From Oscillospiraceae bacterium (lineage in GTDB: Bacteria; Bacillota; Clostridia; Oscillospirales; SIG627): a DNA stretch of 64,000 nucleotides. Positions 8,784 through 18,811 of the stretch are shown one piece after another. The stretch spans positions 22,450 to 86,449 of the forward strand of contig SVQW01000006.1 of the NCBI GenBank assembly GCA_015065085.1, given 5' to 3'. A program made the position numbers and the translations under genes. The notes beneath the pieces are model-generated. The model was not told the origin of the DNA and searched no databases. It saw only the letters and a list, made by a program, of their open reading frames with translations. Each line of letters opens with the position of its first letter. The first letter of the stretch is position 1.

Positions 8784-10138
8784 GTACCGTCGCCGCAATA
8801 TCCACCCCCTACGGAAAGGGCGGTGTAGCCGTTATACGCATTTCGGGCGAGGATGCTTTCGGTGTGGCTGACAGATGCTTCAAGCCGAATTACAGACAGT
8901 CCGTTATGGATTTTCCCTCCCGTCATGCGGTGTACGGCGGTGTAATAAAGGACGGCGTTGTTATCGATCACGGCGTACTTACACGCTTTTCCTCACCCAA
9001 TTCATTTACAGGTGAGGACATGGTGGAAATATCCTGCCACGGCGGTGTACAGATAACTGCAATGGTGCTGGAGGCGGCGCTGTGCTCAGGCGCCGTCATG
9101 GCACAGGCGGGCGAATTTACCAAACGCGCCTTTTTGAACGGTAAACTTACTCTTACGCAAGCGGAAGCCGTTGCGGAGCTTCTTGATGCAGGCAGTGAGG
9201 CGGCGGCGCTTCTTTCTCACAGCCAGCTTTCGGGAAAGCTCAGCAAAAAGCTGGATGAAATACACGACAATCTGGTGCGCGTGGTATCCACTCTCTATGC
9301 CTCCATCGACTACCCCGAGGAGGACCTTGAGGATATGGACGACTGTCAGCTTGAAAAAGAAGTAACCGAAATTCTCCGACTGACGGATATTCTCAAGGCC
9401 TCTTACAAAACGGGAAAAGCCGTTACGGGCGGTGTGGATACTGCAATTGTGGGAAAACCCAATGCAGGAAAGTCCTCATTGTTCAACGCACTTGCAGGTG
9501 AAAGCAGAGCCATTGTCACCGATATTCCCGGTACTACACGCGATGTTATCGATATTCGTGTAAACGTGGGAAACATACTTCTCAATCTGCACGACACTGC
9601 AGGAATACGTGACAATACTGACGACGCGGTGGAAAAAATCGGTGTGGGGCTGTCCTTGGAGCTTATGGAAAAGAGTGAGCTTATACTGGCGGTTTTCGAC
9701 GGTTCAAAGCCACTGAGTGAGGACGACCTATACATTATTGATTCACTCAAAAACTCAAGCAAGCAGGTTATTGCCGTTATAAACAAAAATGACACCGATA
9801 CATTTTCGGTGCCGGACATTCCATTTGACAATGTGTGTATCAGTGCCAAAAGCAGCGACGGTCTGAATGAGCTTTACGAAAAAATAACCCTGCTTTATGA
9901 CAGTCAGCGCATCAACCCCTCCGACGGCGGTCTTATAACCAATGCCCGTCAGTATGCCGACATCTGCAAGACCCGCGAAAAGGTTGCGGATGCTCTTGAC
10001 AATCTTAAAAACGGCATGAAGGATATGTGCGGAATGCTACTTGAAAGTGCGCTTGCAGAGCTTGGCGAGCTGGATGGCAGAAGCGTCAGCCGTGAAATAG
10101 TAGACAGCATTTTTTCACGCTTCTGCGTGGGAAAATAG
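8780..10138 (+). CDS. mnmE: tRNA uridine-5-carboxymethylaminomethyl modification GTPase MnmE
   Basis: MnmE works with MnmG to install the cmnm5 group on U34 of tRNAs. The 452-residue protein has the N-terminal tetrahydrofolate-binding domain (STVAAISTPYGKGGVAVIRISG), the helical domain, and an inserted Ras-like G domain with GKPNAGKSS (P-loop), TRDVID (switch I), DTAGIRD and NKND. It ends in FCVGK, the C-x-G-K motif whose cysteine and lysine are functional in the family. The start overlaps the htpG stop by four bases, and mnmG follows 33 bases downstream, so htpG-mnmE-mnmG form one operon. MnmA, the thiolation enzyme acting on the same nucleotide, is at 25183-26199. Confidence 0.97.
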   Translation: MSTVAAISTPYGKGGVAVIRISGEDAFGVADRCFKPNYRQSVMDFPSRHAVYGGVIKDGVVIDHGVLTRFSSPNSFTGEDMVEISCHGGVQITAMVLEAALCSGAVMAQAGEFTKRAFLNGKLTLTQAEAVAELLDAGSEAAALLSHSQLSGKLSKKLDEIHDNLVRVVSTLYASIDYPEEDLEDMDDCQLEKEVTEILRLTDILKASYKTGKAVTGGVDTAIVGKPNAGKSSLFNALAGESRAIVTDIPGTTRDVIDIRVNVGNILLNLHDTAGIRDNTDDAVEKIGVGLSLELMEKSELILAVFDGSKPLSEDDLYIIDSLKNSSKQVIAVINKNDTDTFSVPDIPFDNVCISAKSSDGLNELYEKITLLYDSQRINPSDGGLITNARQYADICKTREKVADALDNLKNGMKDMCGMLLESALAELGELDGRSVSREIVDSIFSRFCVGK

Positions 10139-10171
10139 ACGTTATAAAATTTACCGATTACGGAGTAATTT

Positions 10172-12043
10172 ATGGAACTTAATTGCGATATAGCCGTTGT
10201 GGGCGGAGGGCATGCCGGTATCGAAGCTTCTCTTGCCGCGGCGAGAATGGGGCTTAAAACCATACTTTTCACGCTCAATCTGGACGCAGTGGGAAACATG
10301 CCCTGCAACCCTTCCATCGGCGGAACGGGAAAGGGACATCTTGTTTACGAAATAGATGCCCTGGGCGGTCAGATGGGACGCACGGCAGATGAGGTTTGTC
10401 TGCAAAGCCGCATGCTCAATCTGGGAAAGGGCGTGGCGGTGCATTCACTGCGTATGCAGGCAGACCGCAGACGCTATCAGATTTTGATGAAAAAAACCAT
10501 CGAAAACACACAAAACCTTTCGCTCATTCAAGCCGAGGTAACAGCCATCTCCAAAACAGAAAACGGATTTGACGTCACCACACGTTACGGTGCGGTTTTC
10601 AATGCGAAAGCTGTCATAATCTGTGCGGGAACATATCTGTGCGGACGTGTAATTGTGGGAGATGTGTCTTTTTCGTCAGGCCCCGACAACATGCATCCCG
10701 CAAACTATCTCACCGACAGCCTTAAAGCGCTGGGCATAGATATTCTTCGCTTCAAAACGGGCACTCCCGCACGCATACACCGCGACACAATTGATTACTC
10801 GGTGCTTGAAGAACAGTGCGGAGACGAAAATCCATACAGCTTTTCCTATTACACCGACCGGGAAGAATTCACCTCGCGAAATCAGAAAAAGTGCTATATT
10901 GCTTACACGAATGCCGAAACTCACAGAATAATAAAGGAAAACCTCCACCGCTCGCCTCTTTATTCGGGCAATATACGCGGTGTAGGACCGCGATACTGTC
11001 CCAGTATTGAGGATAAAGTAGTGAGATTTTCCGACAAGGAGCGCCATCAGCTGTTTTTAGAGCCAATGGGTGAGGATACAGCCGAAATATACGTCCAGGG
11101 GCTTAGCTCTTCTCTGCCCGAGGACGTACAGCGTGACCTTCTTCACTCCATAAAAGGTCTTGAAAATGCACTTATAATGCGTACAGCTTACGCCATCGAA
11201 TACGACTGTATCGACCCTACCCAGCTTAAGCCCACACTGGAATTCAAAAATGTCCCGGGGCTTTACGGGGCAGGTCAGTTCAACGGCACATCGGGCTACG
11301 AGGAAGCCGCCGCACAGGGACTTGTGGCGGGCATCAATGCGGCACTTAAGCTTAAAGGTGGCGAGCCCATGATACTCACCCGCGATTCCTCTTACATCGG
11401 CACACTTATTGACGACCTTGTAACAAAGGGCACAAATGAGCCTTACCGCATTATGACCTCACGCTGTGAATACCGTCTTGTGCTCCGTCAGGATAACGCC
11501 GACAGACGTCTTATGGGGTACGGCATGAAGGCAGGACTGCTGGGTGAAAAATACATTGCGGACAAAACCGCACTGTTTGATGCCATTGACAGCGAAATAG
11601 CCCGTGCAGAAAAAGCGGTCATACCCCCCTCAGACACGGTGAACAGAATACTTGCCGAGGCGGGCTCCTGTGAAATATCAACAGGTATGAAGCTTGCCGA
11701 GCTTTTACGGCGCCCCGAGCTTGATTACAGTATTCTTGCTCCTGCGGATGTCACGCGTCCCGACTACGGCAAGGACAGCGAACAGGTATTCCGACGCGCT
11801 CAGATAGAGCTGAAATATGCAGGCTACATCAAAAAGCAATATCTTGAAATTGAGTCCTTCAAAAAGCTGGAGCAAAAGCGACTGCCCGAAAATTTCGACT
11901 ATTCCGCCATAAAGGGAATACGTCTGGAAGCGGCTCAGAAGCTTAACAAGATTAAGCCCGAAAGCATCGGTCAGGCTTCACGTATTTCGGGCATATCACC
12001 TGCGGATATTTCGGTACTGCTGATATACTTCAATATGAAGTAA
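10172..12043 (+). CDS. mnmG: tRNA uridine-5-carboxymethylaminomethyl modification enzyme MnmG (GidA)
   Basis: The 623-residue FAD enzyme starts with the dinucleotide-binding fold ([19 protein letters not shown]). It contains the family segments [12 protein letters not shown], the long variant DTPVRT-like loop region, and [17 protein letters not shown]. It uses FAD, NADH and methylene-THF with MnmE to modify U34. The usual downstream neighbour rsmG (gidB) is absent. Instead the gene's 3' end overlaps the convergent spoIIR gene by 14 bases, so transcription through one gene's end antisenses the other. Confidence 0.97.
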   Translation: MELNCDIAVVGGGHAGIEASLAAARMGLKTILFTLNLDAVGNMPCNPSIGGTGKGHLVYEIDALGGQMGRTADEVCLQSRMLNLGKGVAVHSLRMQADRRRYQILMKKTIENTQNLSLIQAEVTAISKTENGFDVTTRYGAVFNAKAVIICAGTYLCGRVIVGDVSFSSGPDNMHPANYLTDSLKALGIDILRFKTGTPARIHRDTIDYSVLEEQCGDENPYSFSYYTDREEFTSRNQKKCYIAYTNAETHRIIKENLHRSPLYSGNIRGVGPRYCPSIEDKVVRFSDKERHQLFLEPMGEDTAEIYVQGLSSSLPEDVQRDLLHSIKGLENALIMRTAYAIEYDCIDPTQLKPTLEFKNVPGLYGAGQFNGTSGYEEAAAQGLVAGINAALKLKGGEPMILTRDSSYIGTLIDDLVTKGTNEPYRIMTSRCEYRLVLRQDNADRRLMGYGMKAGLLGEKYIADKTALFDAIDSEIARAEKAVIPPSDTVNRILAEAGSCEISTGMKLAELLRRPELDYSILAPADVTRPDYGKDSEQVFRRAQIELKYAGYIKKQYLEIESFKKLEQKRLPENFDYSAIKGIRLEAAQKLNKIKPESIGQASRISGISPADISVLLIYFNMK

Positions 12044-12614
12044 GGCATTTTGCGATTTTACCCACAATATCCATAATTTTGAATTTAACCTTATACGTCA
12101 TGGGCGCTTCGGTGTCCATGACAGTTATTTTTTGCTTTTCAACCGACGGCTTCAGACAATAGGTCGGGTATATTATGCACCACCAGTTCTTACCCTCCGC
12201 CTTGCCCAGATTCACTCTCAGCGAATGATATTTTCCCGCAGGAAGGTGTACACTGCCGTAATTTCTTGCGGGATAATATTCCTTATCGAAATCAATACTT
12301 ACACCGTATTCTTTTTGTGCATTACGGGCAGTTTCAAGTATAATCGGTATATTATTACGTATTATCTCACGGGCACTCTGTATATCGGTACAGTCTTTAA
12401 GTAAAATATTGCTGACTGCTATAATCTCGTCCCGGACCTTAAGCTTTAAATCCTGGTCATAGTCGCTGTCGGAATTAGCCACAACGTGTATTCGTATAAC
12501 ATTATCGTATAATTCAAAGTCCTCACTTCCCGGCAGAAATGACGCAATGCCCAGTGCCGTCAAAAAGGATATAAGTATCATTAAGTATCTGTTTTTTGTT
12601 ATGCAATGTATCAA
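12030..12614 (-). CDS. spoIIR: Stage II sporulation protein R (SpoIIR)
   Basis: In spore formers SpoIIR is made in the forespore under sigma-F and secreted to trigger SpoIIGA processing of pro-sigma-E in the mother cell. The 194-residue protein has one N-terminal hydrophobic segment ([19 protein letters not shown]) for export. The family core follows: [41 protein letters not shown] and [10 protein letters not shown]. The start is a TTG with GAGGTG eight bases upstream. I could not see a convincing sigma-F promoter in the divergent region shared with trkA. Its presence supports a sporulating lineage. Confidence 0.93.
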   Translation of the reverse strand: MIHCITKNRYLMILISFLTALGIASFLPGSEDFELYDNVIRIHVVANSDSDYDQDLKLKVRDEIIAVSNILLKDCTDIQSAREIIRNNIPIILETARNAQKEYGVSIDFDKEYYPARNYGSVHLPAGKYHSLRVNLGKAEGKNWWCIIYPTYCLKPSVEKQKITVMDTEAPMTYKVKFKIMDIVGKIAKCLTSY

Positions 12615-12637
12615 TTCAATTCACCTCAAAATAATTA

Positions 12638-12666
12638 TTGACACAAAGCCAAAAAAGTATTATAAT
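12638..12666 (+). promoter_or_regulatory. Consensus sigma-A promoter for trkA-trkH
   Basis: TTGACA (12638-12643), a 17-base spacer and TATAAT (12661-12666) match the sigma-A consensus exactly, about 65 bases before the trkA start. Confidence 0.85.
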
Positions 12667-12729
12667 AATTACACAATTCTTGAATATACTCTCACACCAT
12701 ATCAATATATAAAACCATAAGGAAAAAAT

Positions 12730-14088
12730 ATGAAAATAATTATCTTCGGATGCGGTAAAATCGGCTCCATTATTATTGAAAGCCTGGCGGGCGAAGGCCA
12801 CGATATTGTGGCGATAGATAGGTCCGCGCAAGCAGTGGAAGAGGTTACGAACACATACGACGTTATTGGTCTGTGCGGAAACGGTGTTGACTCCGACACC
12901 ATGCAGGAGGCAGGCATAGATGAATGCGACCTTTTTGTTGCGGTAACAGGCTCGGACGAATTAAATATGCTGGGATGCTTTATGGCACGCAAAATGGGTG
13001 CGAAGTATACCATTGCGCGTATACGCAACCCCGAGTACAACGACGAAAGCCTCGGGCTTTTCAAGCAGCATCTTGACCTCACCGTCGCTCTCAACCCCGA
13101 CCGCTCCATCGCTCACGAAATATTCAAGGTTCTCAGATTTCCCTCTGCCGTAAAGGTAGACACCTTTTCCCAGCGAAATCTGGAAATTGTGGAGCTTATA
13201 GTAAAAGCAGACTCTCCGTTTGCAGGCATGACGCTGGCACAGCTTCGTAAATCACATTCCGAGAAATTTCTGGTGTGCAATGTTATGCGTGACAGCGAAA
13301 TATATATACCCGACGGTAATTTTGAAATCCGCGTAGGCGACAGAATAGGACTTACTGCCTCTCACAGCGAGGTGCTCAAGCTCCTGAAGAATCTGGGAAT
13401 GCCCCAAAAGCAGCCCACAAGCGTAATGCTGTTGGGTGCAAGCCGAATTTCCTATTACCTTGCCAAAATGCTTCTGTCAGCAGGCATTTCCGTCAAGATT
13501 ATCGAGCGTGATGCGGCAAGGTGTGCCGAATTCTCCAATGCTCTGCCCGGCGCTGTAATGATAGCCGGTGACGGCATGCAACAGGACGTGCTTCTTGAAG
13601 AGGGAATTTCCTCGGTAGACGCCTTTGTGGCACTGACCGGAACGGATGAAGAAAATATTCTCAGTTCATTTTTTGCTGTATGGCAGCATGTTCCGACGGT
13701 TATCGCAAAGGTTAACCGCCCCGAGCTTGCTACCACTGCCGAAATGCTGGGACTGGAGTGTATAGTTTCCCCTAAAACCACCGTAGGAAACATACTTTCG
13801 AGATATGTGCGTGCGCTGCACAACTCCATGGGAAGCAATGTTGAAACACTTTACAAGCTGTACGACGGACGTGCGGAGCTTTTGGAATTCAATGTCGCAC
13901 CTGATTTTGATTACGTCAATATTCCGCTTCGTGACATGACCCTCAAGCCGAACATCCTTATTGCAGGTATTGTACGCGGAAGAAAGCCAATTATCCCCTC
14001 AGGTGATGACGTTATCCTTTCGGGCGACAGAGTTATAATCATGGCAGCAGGTCATCAGCTTAACGACCTCAGCGACATTGTGCACTGA
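12730..14088 (+). CDS. trkA: Trk potassium uptake regulatory subunit TrkA
   Basis: This 452-residue cytoplasmic protein holds two tandem RCK (RCK-N plus RCK-C) units. The first begins MKIIIFGCGKIGSIIIESL with the NAD-binding glycine pattern, DRS after strand two, and GNGVDSDTM. The second begins near residue 230 (SVMLLGASRISYYLAKMLL) with GDGMQQDVLLEEG. The TrkA ring gates the TrkH channel in response to nucleotides. It is followed after 11 bases by trkH, and a consensus promoter lies upstream. Confidence 0.95.
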   Translation: MKIIIFGCGKIGSIIIESLAGEGHDIVAIDRSAQAVEEVTNTYDVIGLCGNGVDSDTMQEAGIDECDLFVAVTGSDELNMLGCFMARKMGAKYTIARIRNPEYNDESLGLFKQHLDLTVALNPDRSIAHEIFKVLRFPSAVKVDTFSQRNLEIVELIVKADSPFAGMTLAQLRKSHSEKFLVCNVMRDSEIYIPDGNFEIRVGDRIGLTASHSEVLKLLKNLGMPQKQPTSVMLLGASRISYYLAKMLLSAGISVKIIERDAARCAEFSNALPGAVMIAGDGMQQDVLLEEGISSVDAFVALTGTDEENILSSFFAVWQHVPTVIAKVNRPELATTAEMLGLECIVSPKTTVGNILSRYVRALHNSMGSNVETLYKLYDGRAELLEFNVAPDFDYVNIPLRDMTLKPNILIAGIVRGRKPIIPSGDDVILSGDRVIIMAAGHQLNDLSDIVH

Positions 14089-14099
14089 AAGGAGCCTAA

Positions 14100-15545
14100 A
14101 TGAATAAAAAACTTGTTTTCAGTGTTGTAGGGCGATTGATGGAGTTTATGGCGCTGGCACTCATGCTCCCCATGGCCGTATCCCTTATTTACCGCGAAAA
14201 AGTCTTTATTTATTTTATAATAACCGCCGTAATATCTTTTTCATCAGGACTTATACTCTGCTTTTTAACACGCAACCACAGCAGTATGATGTACGCCAAA
14301 GAGGGCTTTATTATAGTAACGCTGGCGTGGGTATTCGCGTCAGTCATCGGCGCTATCCCCTTTTTTATAAGCGGTGAGATACCCAATTTTGCCGATGCAC
14401 TTTTTGAAACCGTCAGTGGATTTACAACCACCGGTGCTTCAATTCTGACGGATGTGGAAAGGCTGAGCCACGGCATGCTGTTCTGGCGAAGCTTTACACA
14501 CTGGATAGGCGGCATGGGTGTTCTGGTATTTATTCTTGCCTTTATTTCGGGCATTTCAGACCGCTCGATTCATATTCTGCGTGCCGAAATGCCGGGGCCT
14601 ATTGTAGGTAAATTGATGCCGCGTGCGAAAGACACCTCTAAAATTCTGTATATTATGTATATAGTAATTACACTGGTACAGATTGCGTTGCTTCTGGCAG
14701 GCGGAATGCCTCTGTTTGACAGTGTCATTCACGCTTTCGGTACGGCAGGCACAGGCGGTTTCGGAATAAAAGCTGACAGTATTGCAGGATACTCTCCATA
14801 TCTGCAATGGGTCATAGGTGCTTTCATGCTGATATTCGGCATAAACTTCAACCTTTACTATCTTGCTACCATCAAGCGCTTCCGCTCCATACTCAAAAGT
14901 ACGGAGTTGTGGGTATATATCGGAATAGTGGCAGTTTCGGTGCTTCTTATCACAACAAATCTTTACGGTACTTACGGCAGTTTTTCCGATACATTGCGCA
15001 ATGCTTTTTTTCAGGTATCTTCCATAATCACAACTACGGGCTATGCCACCGCGGACTTTAATCTTTGGCCATCGTTTTCAAAAGCCGTTCTGATTCTTCT
15101 CATGATTACAGGAGCATGTGCCGGATCTACCGCAGGCGGACTAAAAATATCCCGTATAGTAATAATCTTCAGAATGATAGGCAGAGAATTCCGACGTATG
15201 ATTCATCCACGTTCCGTATACGCCGTACGCTTTGAGGGCAAGGATGTGGACGAGCAGGTTCAGCGCAGTGTAACAACATATTTTGCAATCTATATAATCT
15301 GTATTTTCGCGGTGTTTCTCATGCTGTCCTTCGAGCCTTTTGATTTTGAAACAAACTTCACCGCTTCCATCGCCTGCTTCAACAACGTAGGTCCGGGTCT
15401 TGCAATGGTAGGGCCTATGGGAAGCTATGCGGGCTATTCAACAATATCAAAGCTTATTCTCTCCCTGGCGATGCTTCTGGGTAGACTTGAAATATTCCCC
15501 ATACTCATTGCCATGTTCCCGTCCAGCTGGACAAACAGAAGATAA
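14100..15545 (+). CDS. trkH: Trk potassium uptake channel subunit TrkH
   Basis: The 481-residue polytopic membrane protein carries the four pore-loop repeats of the Trk/Ktr family, with glycine selectivity residues in SGFTTTGAS, GTAGTGGFGIK, ITTTGYAT and FNNVGPGLAMVG. It forms the potassium-conducting subunit gated by TrkA. The ATG follows AAAGGAG with correct spacing and is part of the trkA transcript. A strong terminator stands right after the stop. Confidence 0.95.
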   Translation: MNKKLVFSVVGRLMEFMALALMLPMAVSLIYREKVFIYFIITAVISFSSGLILCFLTRNHSSMMYAKEGFIIVTLAWVFASVIGAIPFFISGEIPNFADALFETVSGFTTTGASILTDVERLSHGMLFWRSFTHWIGGMGVLVFILAFISGISDRSIHILRAEMPGPIVGKLMPRAKDTSKILYIMYIVITLVQIALLLAGGMPLFDSVIHAFGTAGTGGFGIKADSIAGYSPYLQWVIGAFMLIFGINFNLYYLATIKRFRSILKSTELWVYIGIVAVSVLLITTNLYGTYGSFSDTLRNAFFQVSSIITTTGYATADFNLWPSFSKAVLILLMITGACAGSTAGGLKISRIVIIFRMIGREFRRMIHPRSVYAVRFEGKDVDEQVQRSVTTYFAIYIICIFAVFLMLSFEPFDFETNFTASIACFNNVGPGLAMVGPMGSYAGYSTISKLILSLAMLLGRLEIFPILIAMFPSSWTNRR

Positions 15546-15550
15546 TAAAA

Positions 15551-15587
15551 AAATCTGTAAAATCTCAAAATGAGATTTTACAGATTT
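15551..15587. terminator. Bidirectional terminator between trkH and the lipoprotein gene
   Basis: A 16-base-pair stem (arms AAATCTGTAAAATCTC and its complement) with an AAAAT loop has A-rich and T-rich flanks, so it can end transcription from either side. Confidence 0.9.
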
Positions 15588-15601
15588 TTATTTTTACCAA
15601 A

Positions 15602-16147
15602 TTATTCTTTGAAAGTAAAGCTTGAAAGAATTTCGTTCACGTTCTGCAAATGAGTATCAAACAGCTGAGTACGTGCAGCATAGGTTATTGTGTGGACAAT
15701 GCCGTCCTTGAGTACAAACACCTGCATGTATTTATAGTCTAATCCGCCGATGGATACTTCGTATATATACTGTTTTGCATCACATCCGCCAACCTTTATA
15801 TCGGCAGGTTCTCCGAAATCGGTTTCTCCGAACACGGTGTTCCACTGGGAAGCAAAGCTTTCGGGGAGACCCGAAATATAATCATCCAGTGTTGCAAAAT
15901 CGCCCAGGCTAAAGGATGAAACAGACACATTTGAGGGATCGTTTGCCGAAACATACAGGCACGCCATTCCATCGTTCATCTGGGTCTGCCAGGTGTCGGG
16001 ATAGTAGAACTTATATTCAACCGCATTGTTGGTGAATTCCAGCTTGCCCACGGGATGTCCGCCCATGGTTTGCTTAGTGCAGGCGGTAAACGCCAGCACA
16101 CTTGCAAGGCAAAAAACAGCCAAAAGAAATGCAATAAATCTTTTCAT
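15602..16147 (-). CDS. Lipoprotein with a PsbP-like domain
   Basis: The 181-residue protein has a lipoprotein signal peptide: a charged start, hydrophobic core and lipobox LAFTAC with the lipidated cysteine near residue 23. The rest (VEYKFYYPDTWQT, then LDDYISGLPESFASQWN, and a C-terminal LQNVNEILSSFTFKE) resembles PsbP-like or related small lipoproteins that bind unknown ligands on the outer membrane face. It lies just downstream of the M23 peptidase gene in the same direction, with 6 bases between, so they are probably co-transcribed. The exact role is unknown. Confidence 0.7.
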   Translation of the reverse strand: MKRFIAFLLAVFCLASVLAFTACTKQTMGGHPVGKLEFTNNAVEYKFYYPDTWQTQMNDGMACLYVSANDPSNVSVSSFSLGDFATLDDYISGLPESFASQWNTVFGETDFGEPADIKVGGCDAKQYIYEVSIGGLDYKYMQVFVLKDGIVHTITYAARTQLFDTHLQNVNEILSSFTFKE

Positions 16148-16153
16148 ATTATT

Positions 16154-17938
16154 TTATTCTCCTTTAGGCACAAGGTAGTCCAGAGGATTTCGTGATGTAC
16201 CGTCCCCCATGCGAACCTCAAAGTGAATGTGGTTACCGGTGGAATCACCCGTAGAGCCTACCTCTCCGATAATTGTTCCCTGAGCCACAATGTCGCCCAC
16301 AGAAACGTAAATGTCATTCATGTGCGCATAAAATGTCTCTTTTCCGTCGGGATGACGAATGATTACCATTTTTCCGTAACCGTTATGGTAATTTCCCGCC
16401 TTTTCAACAACACCGCTTGCCGCAGCAAGAATAGGTGTTCCGCGCGGTGCACGCATATCAATTCCGTTATGATATTCCATGTAGGAATGATCTCTGAGAC
16501 GCCAACCGTAAGGCTCATCAACATTGCCGTCGATAGGCCATACCATAAGTTTTTCTATATCATCAGGTGCGCTTTCGGGAACAGGCTTGAGACCTTTTAC
16601 AATAATCTTATCAACGGTTGCCTTCACAACCTCTTCCCCCACAACAGTGCGGGATTCCTCCTTGCCGTTTACGTAAACCACCTTTTCGGTAATACGTTTT
16701 GTACCGTTTTTACCCTGTTGCTTTACGTATTTGGAGGTTGTGTACATATTAGAGTTGTATTCGTACACGGTGGTGAATTCCTCTTCCACCGTTTTTTCTT
16801 CATATATCTCGGTTTTGTAGCTGATTTCCAGTATCTTTTCGTCTTCAATGGCATATGCATTCGAAAAGTCCACCGAATCATTACTTACCGGAGCGGGGAT
16901 ATTTCGTATGACAACAGGAGCAGTTTCCACATTGCCCGAGCCCGGAACAGGCTGTGCGGACAGAACCATATTTTCAGGTCCTCTGCCCAGCATTTCCTTA
17001 AGCTCATCGCTGCTTTTAATGGCATCCTGGGGATAGTCCTGACGCAAAATCTGTATTCCGTTGGCTATCTCACTTCCATCGCCCGTAATCTCGTTGAGAA
17101 CAGTCTGTATCTCCTGCTTATCTTCAAGCGGAGCGACAAAGGTTCCGTCGATGTAAAGACCGTAAGCTGTGGTGTAATCCTTTTTAGCCTCTGCCATAAT
17201 ATCGGCATAAAGCACCGTTCCCGAAACATAATTCGGATCAGCTGTTTTGGAGGCGGAATAGGTGATATTATTTGAAAGCTTCACCGCAACACCCGTGCTC
17301 TCGGAAAGGTTATCCTCCACGGCGCGAAGTACATCTTCCATCATTTTTTTGCTTTCGACGGTACCCATATCCTTTCCGTCGTAAAAAACATTCAGCACCA
17401 CCCGCTCGGAGGTAGCATTGAAGATATACACACCCACAACCAGTGCCATTACAGCGGGAAATATGTAACAGGCACGGCGTCTGAGACTGTCGGCGATGTT
17501 GATAAATTTTATAAAGCTGTTTTCGCTGTCAGCGCGTCTTTTAAGGCGTGCCGCCTTAAAGCGCGAAGGCAAGGAATGAAGCTTGGGAATAAAATTGAGT
17601 ACTTTAAGCATAACCGCCCAACCCGTACTTTTACAACTGTTTTCGCTGTATCCGCAGGGATGGCTGACTACATCGCCGTAACGCTTTTTCATCTTTGACG
17701 AGGTATGGCGGTCCTTTTCGGAAACGTACATGTAAAGAGCATTGAAAAAACTGTCGCCTACCCCAAGTCCTGAAGAGCAAAAGCACAGAAAAAGACTTAC
17801 AAATCCGGGCGAATAGCTTTCGGATGAAAGGGTGTAGTACGCAGCATTTTTATAGCGCTCTTTATTTTTGAACTTATTCATCAGGGATTTAACACGCCCA
17901 ATGAGGGTAACCCTGTTTTCGCGGTTTTGTTGCCGCAT
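16154..17938 (-). CDS. Membrane-anchored M23 peptidase with G5 domain
   Basis: Cell-wall endopeptidase of the LytM class. I place the start at the ATG at 17938, which has AGGAGTGAC upstream; an in-frame ATG further out at 18013 lacks this. The 594-residue protein has a cytoplasmic N-terminus, one membrane helix (YIFPAVMALVVGVYIFNAT), and an extracellular region with a G5 domain (EEKTVEEEFTTVYEYNSNMY onward to VKATVDKIIVKG). It ends in a C-terminal LytM domain with the zinc ligands H and D in YHNGIDMRAPRG and HIHFEVRMG. Such proteins cleave peptidoglycan cross-links, and G5-M23 proteins are common in spore-forming Clostridia. Whether it acts in growth or sporulation is not visible. Confidence 0.88.
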   Translation of the reverse strand: MRQQNRENRVTLIGRVKSLMNKFKNKERYKNAAYYTLSSESYSPGFVSLFLCFCSSGLGVGDSFFNALYMYVSEKDRHTSSKMKKRYGDVVSHPCGYSENSCKSTGWAVMLKVLNFIPKLHSLPSRFKAARLKRRADSENSFIKFINIADSLRRRACYIFPAVMALVVGVYIFNATSERVVLNVFYDGKDMGTVESKKMMEDVLRAVEDNLSESTGVAVKLSNNITYSASKTADPNYVSGTVLYADIMAEAKKDYTTAYGLYIDGTFVAPLEDKQEIQTVLNEITGDGSEIANGIQILRQDYPQDAIKSSDELKEMLGRGPENMVLSAQPVPGSGNVETAPVVIRNIPAPVSNDSVDFSNAYAIEDEKILEISYKTEIYEEKTVEEEFTTVYEYNSNMYTTSKYVKQQGKNGTKRITEKVVYVNGKEESRTVVGEEVVKATVDKIIVKGLKPVPESAPDDIEKLMVWPIDGNVDEPYGWRLRDHSYMEYHNGIDMRAPRGTPILAAASGVVEKAGNYHNGYGKMVIIRHPDGKETFYAHMNDIYVSVGDIVAQGTIIGEVGSTGDSTGNHIHFEVRMGDGTSRNPLDYLVPKGE

Positions 17939-18319
17939 GAAGTCACTCCTTTTTTTAATCGTGACGGCTTTTGTTTTTTTCCGCAAAAAGCCATGAACGC
18001 AAAATGCGCCCAATCATTCACAATATTCAATCATTCTGATAAAGGGGTAAAAAACTCACTTTGGCTATTATATCCTAAAATCGGTTAAATTGCAACCCTT
18101 TTAGGTCAGGTTTTTATGTATATACTGCATAAAAACCGCGATTTTAACGTTATATTATAATTGAGTTCACAATTTTGTTAATTTATTATTATATTTTTAT
18201 TTCTATTCGATGAATTATGCTTACGTTGAAAAACCTTTGTAAAATTTGCGTGTGCCACTTGAAATTACATCCAAGTGGGTGTATAATAGTACGTGAAATA
18301 ACGTATTGGAGACTATTAT
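17939..18319. other. 380-base intergenic region
   Basis: The left part is the upstream region of the M23 gene. The middle is AT-rich with a weak stem (TTTTTATG / CATAAAAA around 18112-18136). The right part holds the promoter of the zinc-ribbon gene described separately. No gene or known RNA was seen. Confidence 0.5.
18255..18287 (+). promoter_or_regulatory. Promoter with overlapping inverted repeat upstream of the zinc-ribbon gene
   Basis: TTGAAA (18259-18264), 17 bases, TATAAT (18282-18287). CCACTTG (18255-18261) and CAAGTGG (18272-18278) are perfect inverted arms over the -35 box and spacer, the position expected for a repressor site. The repressor is unknown. Confidence 0.6.
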
Positions 18320-18787
18320 ATGCAGAATTTTGATATATCCGTTCACCAGACACGCATCCGCGGAGTTTTTTTTCATGCTGACGGTATAAGCAATGAAACG
18401 GCACTGAAAGCCATAACCTATTATGCGCTTGAGCTTATTTCCATTGGATTGTCGCCTGCCGAGCTGTGTACAAGCGGAAAGCTTATTTCCTACAAAATAA
18501 ATCTTAAATACGGCATTGAAAATACAGATATGTACGTGCGTATTGACGATGTTACCACCAACCGCCCACTTATCGCTGCGCCCTCCAAAGAAGCGGTGTC
18601 GGATAAAACCGAAGCATGTGATGCTGAAGAATGGGTGTGCATCTGCGGAAAAACCAATACCACCAATTTCTGCACATTTTGCGGAACGCGCCGCGAACCG
18701 CTTGAAACCGGCTATTGCGGTGAATGCGGACGCAGAATACATAAAGGAGACAATTTCTGCGCACACTGCGGAGCAAGAGTAAATTAA
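18320..18787 (+). CDS. Zinc-ribbon protein of unknown function
   Basis: The 155-residue protein has an N-terminal ~90-residue domain I do not recognise. Two or three C-terminal zinc ribbons follow, with four CxxC pairs: CICG...CTFCG and CGECG...CAHCG. These double zinc ribbons occur on many small Firmicutes proteins and usually mediate protein or nucleic-acid contacts. A GGAGAC ribosome site and a consensus promoter precede it. It is followed 24 bases later by the CBM9-like gene and may be co-transcribed with it. Confidence 0.7.
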   Translation: MQNFDISVHQTRIRGVFFHADGISNETALKAITYYALELISIGLSPAELCTSGKLISYKINLKYGIENTDMYVRIDDVTTNRPLIAAPSKEAVSDKTEACDAEEWVCICGKTNTTNFCTFCGTRREPLETGYCGECGRRIHKGDNFCAHCGARVN

Positions 18788-18811
18788 CTATTACCGAAAG
18801 GACTACATAAA

